From Adineta ricciae (Eukaryota > Rotifera > Eurotatoria > Adinetida > Adinetidae): a stretch of 64,000 bases of DNA. Of the stretch, positions 56,133 to 64,000 are shown in pieces. Numbering within the stretch: position 1 is the first letter of the stretch; each line of letters opens with the position of its first letter. Both the position numbers and the translations under genes were made by a program. Below the pieces are notes generated by a model that was not told where the DNA came from, did not search any database, and was given only the letters and a program-made list of their open reading frames with translations. Location of the stretch: the NCBI GenBank assembly GCA_905250025.1, contig CAJNOJ010000018.1, forward strand, positions 186,001-250,000, given 5' to 3'.

Positions 56133-56466
56133 ACTTTACAAATCGATGTTCACATTGCGCGGCAAAGAACCACGAGAATCAAACGAACTGTTTGCCTTTT
56201 TCTTTTTACATGTGATTGATTTATGAAATATATGATTATCATTCATAATCCTTTCCACTTTTGTCTTTTTATTATTGATGTTAACAGATGGCAATAACAG
56301 AAAAAGAATTCTTCACATTGCATGTCGACCGGACGAGGTGCTGAAGTATAAATTAATAATTAGAAAAAAGTGTGATCTCTGTTCTTGATGTGATGCTGAA
56401 AATAGTAAAAACACCGAGTTGTATTCAATTCGTTGATTTTTTTTCTTGCTGTTCATCATTGCACTT
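56133..56466. other. intergenic, convergent bHLH and GPCR genes
   Basis: About 330 bp between two stop codons on opposite strands, AT-rich. Presumably both 3' UTRs. No gene seen. Confidence 0.5.
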
Positions 56467-57594
56467 TTACACATCGTCGATTTTGTTCAACATAAAGCTT
56501 GTTGAGTGCTCTGGATTGGATGACAGACCAAGTCTTCGGCAAGTGATTGCTTGAATAAATTCTGCACGAAATATTCGACTAGTCAAACAGTATAAATAAA
56601 AATTCGAACCGAAATGAACATACATAAGAGATCGAAGGATACGAAATAGGAACGTCCAAAAAGGATTATCTCGTGCAAAGTTCGGTATTTTCATGATGAC
56701 TCGTTCAAGAATAAGAAGATAGATCGTAACAGGTACAGTTGTACATAGAAAAACGATAACGCGCGCTGCCATCATCAATGACATTTGTCGTTCGAGAGCT
56801 TTCCGATTGATAGCAGTTGAATTTCTCATCAGTGCAACACCGCTCAGTGTCTGATGAATACTAACGCAGGGTTTCGGCGCGTCTTGCCTACGAGTACTAT
56901 TCTTATTTTCTAAATGACGTCGTTGTTGTTTGAGAAGACAGATGATTTTTGCATTACATAGTATCATGACAAATGCGGGGAGAAAACAGAAAACAAGCAT
57001 ATCTATCTTAGGCCAGATTATTTTCAAAAAATAATAATATCTCGGGTATGAATTACGATTTTCTAAGCAATGCGCCGTTGTACGATTTTCTCCGCGCTCT
57101 TGACCAATACCGGGCGAAAAGTAATGTCCATTGATGAGACATAGCAAGAATAAGAATGTCAGAATCATGAGCGAAGCATTTCGCGGCGTACACAAAGTTC
57201 TCGAACCTAGTGGTAGTTTCGTTCGTAAGTAACGATCGATTGCCAGGCCTGCGATACACCACGAGGACAAATCCATGAAAACATACGCGAAAAATGTACG
57301 AAAACGACAGGCAAGTGCTGAGTAATTTTGTAGTTGAATTGCAAAGGCATCGGCCAAGAAAAACCATATCGATGTAACAAGTGCGAGAATATCACTTATT
57401 GAAAGAACAAGTAGAAAGATACTACTTGAAATTTGTCGCATACGTCGACTGGAGAAGGTTATTAATGCAAAAGTATTGCCAATAAAACCCAAGATATAAA
57501 TGATAAGATAAGTTATTGTAGTAATGCGACTACCTAACAGATTATAATCAATCGACATTGTCGAGTGATCAAAGGAATTATTTGCATGTGCCAT
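56467..57594 (-). CDS. rhodopsin-family (class A) GPCR
   Basis: Intronless 375-aa seven-helix receptor in the plasma membrane. N-terminal NNSF and similar give glycosylation sites. TM1 has GFIGNTFALITF (GN motif), TM2 LSISDILALV (S-D in place of LAxAD), TM3 ends IAGLAIDRYLR (DRY motif) after a cysteine near its start (LACRF), and a second-loop cysteine (HCLENR) can pair with it. TM5 and a basic third loop (LLKQQRRHLENK) follow, then TM6 and TM7 with FGSNFYLYCLTSRIFR (NPxxY replaced by NFYLY). The pattern fits peptide-type receptors of the FMRFamide/thyrotropin-releasing-like kind, but no ligand can be assigned. Intronless GPCRs suggest spread by retrocopying or expansion in this lineage. Confidence 0.8.
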   Translation of the reverse strand: MAHANNSFDHSTMSIDYNLLGSRITTITYLIIYILGFIGNTFALITFSSRRMRQISSSIFLLVLSISDILALVTSIWFFLADAFAIQLQNYSALACRFRTFFAYVFMDLSSWCIAGLAIDRYLRTKLPLGSRTLCTPRNASLMILTFLFLLCLINGHYFSPGIGQERGENRTTAHCLENRNSYPRYYYFLKIIWPKIDMLVFCFLPAFVMILCNAKIICLLKQQRRHLENKNSTRRQDAPKPCVSIHQTLSGVALMRNSTAINRKALERQMSLMMAARVIVFLCTTVPVTIYLLILERVIMKIPNFARDNPFWTFLFRILRSLMYVHFGSNFYLYCLTSRIFRAEFIQAITCRRLGLSSNPEHSTSFMLNKIDDV

Positions 57595-59074
57595 CTATTT
57601 GTTGATGAGATAAGTTTGAATAAGAAAACTTTCTTTTTTTCTTTCAGGAGTTGACGATGAGAAAAGTAGAAGCGTTCCTTTCTCCTAAGGTAAATTTGTT
57701 CTTCATTTTACTTCGCTGAAAAGGAGAGAAAAAAGAATATACATGATAGAAACTATTGACATTCGAAGTAGAGCAAACGCTCTTCTTTCCTTTTCTTCTC
57801 TATTCAACATATTTTTCTCTTGTAATACTTGACAAGAGTAAAAACAAATATCAGCAGCTCTTTTCGCATTCAGACGTTCAATATTTCAACCTACCGGTGA
57901 TGATTTATTACGATACAAATGCAGGCTTCTCTATGAATAACTTCTTCCTTAATTTTATGAAATACGACAAGGACACACAAGTTCGTTTGTATTGGACAAT
58001 ATTCTTTTCTTCTCATTAGAATATTGAACAGTATACAAGTGAGAGATTGAAACGACTCATGCCATACACAAATAGCGTTTTTCAGCAGCTTAATGATCAA
58101 GAGAATAGTTCTTTTCCTTGAAATGTCACCTTGATCGATTTAATAGCTGCTTTTACAATATTGAATGAACTTGTGGGACATGTTTTTGCGGTAATGGAAT
58201 TGGAAGATATTCACCACTTGGTAACGGGACATTCATAATGCATGCTGCTGCTGCTGCTGCTGATGGCGACGACAATGAATTGGTTTCAGTCCGAGTACAC
58301 TGGTCGAGCGGCTTGATAACGTCAATCGACAAGGGAGGGGCGAAACAAGTTATTTGATGACAGCTAACAGCCCGACCACAAGGTCTTAGTAGAGAACGTT
58401 TCTCATATTGAGCGAAGTATGGCCGGATCCATGACGTAGTATCTGATGTTTTAAACCGATGCAAGTCCTCTTGGTTGATATGTGAAGGAGAAAATTTTCT
58501 CGATAATAATTTGTGAGTCTAAAGAAAATGAAAAGAATACTGATGAGACTGGAGAAAGAAAACACACTCGGCATGTTTTCTTTCTTTTGTTATTCATATG
58601 GCATGCAAAAAAAGTGAGAACAAGAGGACAAGAACGAGGGAGATTGGCGAATAATTTGTTGAAATGTAGAATGCAAATGTCGAAACGGCTACTTCAAAGA
58701 CTTCCTCTTTTCTTTTGTTGAATATTATTATAAGTAGAAAAGAAAAACGAAACATTTGCCAGAAACGTTTCTGATGGACACCCTCTGTTTACACAAAACT
58801 AGAATAATTGATACTATATTCTATGAAAATATTCTCACGAAAAGAGCTCATATTTGAACGGGCTAAACGGACGGAGGCACAAGTCTACAAGTTGCATTTC
58901 AAAAGAGATTTCATCAATGTTCAACAAAGATTAGGATTAGCTTAATCTTGTCAAAATTGACATGTTTTATAAATACGGAAAGATCTTTTGTACTAGGCGA
59001 TATGTCCTATGTCACCATGCATTTTCTGATTGGAAAAAAGTGAGCTTTCCTTTCAACCAAAAATGTTTATTTAA
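57595..59074. other. intergenic between two GPCR genes, weak minus frame inside
   Basis: About 1.5 kb. A 103-codon minus frame (58464-58153) has a run of alanines from a GCT/GCA repeat (58224-58243), and Pro-rich ends (VPLPSGEYLPIPLP), but no ATG at its start and no recognised domain. It could be an exon of an unrecognised gene. Otherwise AT-rich. Confidence 0.4.
58222..58243. repeat. GCT trinucleotide microsatellite
   Basis: About six tandem GCT units, ending in GCTGATGG; coding for a short poly-Ala run if the minus frame is used. Confidence 0.8.
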
Positions 59075-60351
59075 TTATCTGGGTAATTTTAGCAGCGACG
59101 AGGCGGTGCGACTTACAGAGAACTTGGGGAAGATGGACTCATTTCGACGATGATGTCGATGATGTCGTTTCAATTGTTGCCAATCGTTCGTGGTACTCAC
59201 AATTTCCGTTGTATGTCGATCTTCATATTTGTTTTCAATCAGAAAACATAAGATACTCTTGGCATGTAAACGAAACCGTCGACTAATTATTATACAAGCA
59301 AAAAGTTTATATCCATAAGAGAGAAATATGACGGATTTAGCTTCATGATTAAAATAAATCAAATGTGGAAAGAATGACACATATGGTGATAATGACATTA
59401 GCAGAATGTCACTACAACGGCTGGGTAAATTAAACAATGAATGTAAAATTCCAATCAAACCAGCTATGTAATGAAATGAACGCGATTCTCGACTGAGATG
59501 TTTCGAATTTCGACATGTTCGGTAGATAATAATCATTGAAAGAACTAAGATTAACACACAAGGTATAGCAATGCCAAGAAGATTATAACCATAATTTGAT
59601 GCATTCAATAATCTCCCACTTTTACCTTCTAGAACAGTTGAACACACGCCCGGCACACCCTCTAGAAGAAATTTTTCTATTGTAAAACATTCATCTATTG
59701 ATTTACGAGTCTACCTTTCTGATAATCTTGTAATTCGTCCTTTTTTTGATACTTCAAAACTTCAATTGGGTAAATATTCGTAACACTAAAGATAAATACA
59801 AGTAGAACAGTGGAATACTTTGCATTGATATAGTATAAACCACGATTCCAACATGAACCACGATTCGTTGTATATTCTAAGGAAAGAATCACTTGATTAA
59901 TAATTAAAAGTAACAGTAACCATGTTGTTAAAAGAACGCTCATTTTTGCAATGTATGTAAAAAATTTACAACAGAAATCCGACACATGAATGAGATAATG
60001 TTGGCCAGCTGATCGATCCCCTTGAATATAACTTAGAAAATTATCAACAAAATGATAAATAATCAAAAGTGTATCAATAATAACAACTTCGAATAAGAAG
60101 CGTTCGAAGGAGCCGGTCGTGGGTCGTGTAATGTATGGTGAACGCGTTCGATTTTGACTAAACAAACCGATTCGCATGAGAATAACTAGTAGAAGTATGT
60201 TCGATGGTAAACCAAACAATGCTGAACAGACGGCAAAAAATAAATACTTATTGTAGTCGGTCTCTTGTAAGTCATTATATAAGGATAGATCAGTGGCATT
60301 GAAACCAGAAAAATATCCTGTCTGGCCATCATTGCTCATGTCCGACAACAT
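59075..60351 (-). CDS. divergent seven-TM receptor (class A-like GPCR)
   Basis: Two exons joined across a 53-nt intron (59714-59662), giving QKEGVPGVCSTV. About 410 aa. Hydrophobic segments: FFAVCSALFGLPSNILLLVIL (TM1, with the SN of the GN motif), FEVVIIDTLLIIYHFVDNFL, ending in IAKMSVLLTTWLLLLLIINQVI (TM3; DRY is absent, NQVIL stands there), STVLLVFIFSVTNIYPIEVL, then YNLLGIAIPCVLILVLSMIII and FHYIAGLIGILHSLFNLPSR, and a last VIFLSYGYKLFACIII. A cysteine pair (CCKF near TM3 and GVCSTV in the second loop) could form the usual disulfide. It differs a lot from the neighbouring receptor, so is not a recent duplicate. The tail is His/Arg-rich. GPCR-like topology is clear; family and ligand unknown. 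Confidence 0.7.
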
Positions 60352-62669
60352 CTATCGAAATGAAAAGAAGAACTGGGGAAACGTTGAAAACAACAATTCA
60401 TCGATAGTTAGTTAAGAAGAAAGGAACACGTCACGCAATGTTATTGATTGTGTATTCAAATAATCGCATTTTGTTTGTATGTGTTTTTTTTGTTGTGATA
60501 GAAATCTCAGTATGGAAATGATAACTCTATTTCTAAACCATTTAATGCTAGATTGAATTTCACAGAAGAATATTCCATTAGTATTCTTTACTTGAATAGC
60601 TTTATTGATATTTTTCTTTTTTTTTCTCGCATATAATAAGACTATTCCTGCGCACTCAGAGAAAAAACACACATACACATTGCCAATTCTATAAAAGGCA
60701 TGTGTCATATATGTGCGCGTGTGTGTATGACAAGAAAATAGAATCCCTGCGCATTTTTCCCATGAAAAGAAGGATTTTCTACAGTTCGCAATACTTTTGG
60801 CCTCACTATTACTTACTTGCAATCAAAATAATGACAATAATTCTTCTAAACTACATCTTTAGATCTTCTCAGTTTTTACTTGATTACATCGCTGAACTGC
60901 ACTGTTGTCTTTCTTCCTGCCTCTCTATCAAAGACAAGCTAATTACGGCAAACACATGAAGATAATGCGTCGAAATCATCACAGAGAAAAGCCTAGTTGT
61001 TCTTTTTTCTGTTTTTGTGTATAATCATTCAAGACAGTAGATATAGAGAAGAAATCTTTCTTTACTTTTTTTTCCCCTATAAAACACCTCTTTATGACAG
61101 ATGCCTCTTTTAAAAAGCATCCATCCTTCCGTTGTTCGACTTTGAACAAATAAAAAAAATGTTCTGTAAATTAATAATAATGAATTCTTTTTTCCTTCAC
61201 CGTGTTATTACTTTGCCAAGACTTCTGACCTTTGTCAGTCTTATTTAGAAAGAAATTCTCTGTCTCACGTCACCTCAGTACAACTTAAATCATAAAAACG
61301 TTAATTTCTATTCTCCACCAATGTTTGACGCAAGGAAAAGCAGAAACATGAAAAGGTTCTCTTTACGCCTCAGACAACAAATTTTATTCTTCATGGCTTT
61401 AATTTTCTTTTTTTTCCCCATCATTAATAAGAACCATCGTGCGATACATTATTGACATACACATATGTCGTCATTTTTTCTCAGTTACTTCACCATTTCT
61501 ATTTCAGTTATATTAATATTTATGAGTTCAGATGAAATACGCACAACAAAGAGCAAATATTGTCTTTTTCTTCAATCAATGGAACCGAGCACAACTGACG
61601 TCGTTCGATAATAGAATAACTCAACACGTATACAACTCAAAACTCGTTATTTTCTACTCCGATTAAGTTCTATCTACTTATTATCTATCTACCGAAAACG
61701 GATATGAATATGTCAACTTGTTAGATGACAAAAAGAATTCTCCTATTCACAAATCAAACCGTCAGCCGGTTAAAATGGGTGTAAACCTCGATAGCTACCG
61801 TCAAGAGAACCAAGATTTTCCATAAATTGAACATAACATCAATTCTGAGTGATTCTTGTCAAGAAAGAGAAGATACTATTTACCTGTTCAATCTTATTGA
61901 CAGAAACGACGAATAGATCTTGAATATTTGCGAAATGCGTATGAAGACGTATTTATGTTTCGCTGAACAAAAATACACTTGTGTTATTATATTGATTTTA
62001 GAGATTTACATTGATAAGACTAAGTGTTGTCAAACAAGGATTCTGTAGGAAAATATTTGAACTGAAATAACAAATTGTTCATGTAGTTCACTTGTTAAAA
62101 GACGAGACTAGAGAAGTATCTTTGTCACTCAACCTTTCGATGATTTCTATGGAAAGACATCACGACAAGCGGCTCTACAAATTCATGAAGCATCGAATGT
62201 ATTGTTTGGAAGTACACTTGAACAATCTATATTGAATGGAAACAATCGAAGAGATTGTTATTAAAATTCATTAGGATGAACAGGAAAATGTAGCACCTGG
62301 AAAATCAGTGTTTGAGAAAGGACTACTCGAGCAGACAGGAGATCGCTTTAAAGAGAACTATTTGAAATGTTTGTATCAATGATTAAATGACTCACACAAG
62401 TAGTTTGATCGATCTCACGAAACATTCGACTAATGCACAGAAAAACATTTGTTATTCAAGCAACAAATTACTATTAGCCAAAGTTCTGCATAAAAGAAAA
62501 TGGTTTGCATGCTTGACTGGATAATACATTACGCGATGACGTGGTTTATAGCAGTGTAGCATATGATATACAGAATGAGAATTCTTAGAGATATCAGAGG
62601 ATAGTCCTTTTCGTAGTAGAGTTCTAATGAAATTAATATATAGAGACTATTTATTGTTATGACGACATT
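60352..62669. other. intergenic, no gene recognised
   Basis: About 2.3 kb, AT-rich with T-rich runs near 61060 and 61410. A 136-codon minus frame (60822-60412) is Lys/Ile/Phe/Cys-rich, crosses a TG/CA microsatellite-like stretch near 60670-60730, and shows no domain; taken as chance. No repeats or RNA genes recognised. Confidence 0.45.
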
Positions 62670-62954
62670 TCAAATGTCTAATAGTCTACGATGATTTCGA
62701 AGGAAATCTTCGCAGATTTGAATCATCGAATTTCGACTGGATTTAGTTGATAGAACGCGTTTGGATAATTTTTTCGCACTCGATCTGCGTCTACTTCGAA
62801 TTTCACGTCGATGGGTACGTTTTACTCGAATACCTGGCTTATACGTTGGATACAATGATCGTGTATAAGGTTTTAGCGAAGATGAACATTGTGCACCGGC
62901 ATTTAACCAAGTTCTAATAACAGTTTCAAGACGATTGACTTGCTCTTCGGACAT
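62670..62954 (-). CDS. small basic protein, unknown
   Basis: Open frame of 94 codons from the in-frame ATG at 62954 (MSEEQVNRLETVIRTWL). The first 20 residues form a likely helix; the middle is very basic (VKRTHRREIRSRRRSSAKK, then LSKRVLSTKSSR) and the end is IQICEDFLRNHRRLLDI. No family recognised. Codon use looks coding-like rather than homopolymeric, and arginine is frequent, which is uncommon in chance frames of AT-rich DNA. Could be the last exon of a longer gene with the 63.2-63.6 kb frame upstream. Confidence 0.4.
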   Translation of the reverse strand: MSEEQVNRLETVIRTWLNAGAQCSSSLKPYTRSLYPTYKPGIRVKRTHRREIRSRRRSSAKKLSKRVLSTKSSRNSMIQICEDFLRNHRRLLDI

Positions 62955-63234
62955 AACGTGAAAATGGAAATGAAATCGTAATCGAAAACAATGTCTTTCT
63001 ATATTAACAATAGCGCCAATTATCAAACATTCATTTATTGTTCACGCCATTCTCATCAATAGCAATTTGTTATTTGATCTTTTCTCAACTTCGACTCAAT
63101 TACCCACTTGATCGTAATGACAAAAGATCAGATTTCACAATATTTTCACCATAGAAAAACTTTGCTTTTCATAACAAATCACGATCTCTATTCTCACAAT
63201 TGAATTCAAAAATATGCACATAACCATTATATCA

Positions 63235-63564
63235 TCAAATTCCTTGAACTGTGTCACATGCGCATAAGAGTATACATGTCTTCGTGCTTATTTTCAAAGA
63301 TGGTTCTTTCGAACTATTTTGTCGTGATATCGAGTCGAGTATTTCCCAGGATAAATGCATCCTGCTAACAAAATAAAAACATCTTTCGTTGATAGTTTTC
63401 GAAATCAAGGACGATATATGTCTACGATTACTTAACACATCTATGAAGTAATTCAATCTAAAAGCATAATTCGGTATAGAACGTGAGAGAACAAGATTTT
63501 TTATTTCCTCGGTGTTCATCAAAGGTTCGTTTTCATTGGTGAAGAGATAAGTGAATCTGTGCAT
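63235..63564 (-). CDS. hypothetical protein, unknown
   Basis: Open frame of 109 codons with ATG (MHRFTYLFTNENEPLMNTEEIKN). Contains FRLNYFIDVLSNRRHISSLISK and MHLSWEILDSISRQNSSKEPSL; composition is balanced and includes several charged residues, so it may be a real exon or small gene. The last 20 residues (ILLCACDTVQGI) could be read-through into an intron. No homologue recognised; it lies about 280 bp upstream of the basic frame at 62670-62954 on the same strand. Confidence 0.35.
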   Translation of the reverse strand: MHRFTYLFTNENEPLMNTEEIKNLVLSRSIPNYAFRLNYFIDVLSNRRHISSLISKTINERCFYFVSRMHLSWEILDSISRQNSSKEPSLKISTKTCILLCACDTVQGI

Positions 63565-63707
63565 AAGAAGTTAGATTCTTTCTCCTTTGAAATTGTGTTA
63601 GACGATATGAAAAAATAAAAAGAAAGAAAGACAAGCTGGAAATTGAGTGAGCATTACACTCTAATCAGAAGTCGGCAGACAGGAAAAAAAGGATTTTCTT
63701 CATCATT

Positions 63708-63732
63708 CTTTTTTTTTCTTCTTCTTCTTCTT
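63708..63732. repeat. T tract and CTT trinucleotide microsatellite
   Basis: A run of T followed by about seven CTT units. It lies in the leader region of the small gene that starts at 63766. Confidence 0.85.
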
Positions 63733-63765
63733 GCACATTTGTGTCATAATCTTCATTAAAGAACG

Positions 63766-63939
63766 ATGTCGTGTTGTTTCGGCAAAAATACCACGGGCAA
63801 AGATCCACAAAAGTCTATCTGTACGTGTTATAAAATTCCGTTCTTCGTACTAAACTCATCTCATTTTTAGCTGATCAATCCGAATCACCGGCAAATCGAC
63901 CTATTATTCAAGTCAGTAAACCTACCATTCCCAGTTGAG
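63766..63939 (+). CDS. 5' part of a possible small gene, N-terminal MSCCFG
   Basis: ATG at 63766 opens a frame (MSCCFGKNTTGKDPQKSI) that meets a GTACGT donor at 63822. Joining to an acceptor after TTTTTAG near 63870 continues SDQSESPANRPIIQVSKPTIPS to a TGA at about 63937. Another donor near that stop (GTTGAG) could lead to exons beyond the window, so the 40-aa product may be only the start of a longer protein. The MSCC start could be palmitoylated. No family recognised. Confidence 0.35.
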
Positions 63940-64000
63940 TTATCGAATATGTCAGAGATTTGCATGATTTGATATGTGTATTTTTCGTCGAAATAGGAAT

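Noticed and set aside
60412..60822. 136-codon minus-strand open frame
   Set aside because: It runs through T/A-rich and CA-repeat DNA, is dominated by Lys, Ile, Phe and Cys, and has no domain or splice partner.

Overview
The window looks like a scaffold piece from a small, AT-rich animal genome, most probably a bdelloid rotifer (Adineta/Rotaria type). The evidence is animal-type genes (Abl kinase with SH3-SH2-kinase-actin-binding architecture, TCF15/scleraxis-type bHLH factor, class A GPCRs, Integrator and Mediator subunits), very short introns (mostly about 48-60 nt, GT-AG), tightly packed genes, splice-acceptor-like sequences directly before many start codons (as expected for spliced-leader trans-splicing), and an F-box-like/LRR gene of a style I associate with bdelloids. 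No rRNA, tRNA or CRISPR array was recognised.

Layout. 1-16 kb is dense: AMP deaminase (5' end missing), MED22, MCM4 and a CCCH zinc-finger protein of the ZC3H4/ZC3H6 class on +, then an ACSF2-like acyl-CoA synthetase on -. 17-28 kb is gene-poor: a 954-bp non-autonomous hAT-like element with an 8-bp target-site duplication, an F-box-like/LRR gene built from nineteen 141-bp exon+intron units, and a GC-rich palindromic island. 28-38 kb carries ABL, a BCKDK-type mitochondrial kinase, a roadblock-type dynein light chain 95 bp behind it, and a secreted PhoPQ-related/AprA-like protein. 40-56 kb carries an FkbM-like protein, a ZDHHC1/11-like palmitoyltransferase, a small ankyrin protein, ARP3, PCNA, SPCS2, an unknown two-TM protein, INTS4, a PAP2-type membrane phosphatase and a bHLH factor. 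56-60 kb has two rhodopsin-like GPCRs on -. The last 4 kb holds only weak open frames and the first exon of a possible small gene.

The genes do not form one pathway; most are housekeeping: replication (MCM4, PCNA), transcription and RNA (MED22, INTS4, ZC3H4-like), cytoskeleton (ARP3, ABL, roadblock), mitochondrial metabolism (ACSF2, BCKDK) and secretion/membrane (SPCS2, ZDHHC, PAP2).

Two single N bases (9895 and 11630) each sit between two identical 221-bp copies. Both look like unmerged contig overlaps, and the second duplicates coding exons of the ZC3H gene. The most interesting biology is the LRR array, in which exons and introns have multiplied together with exact period and higher-order block structure. 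I found no convincing new multi-gene system.
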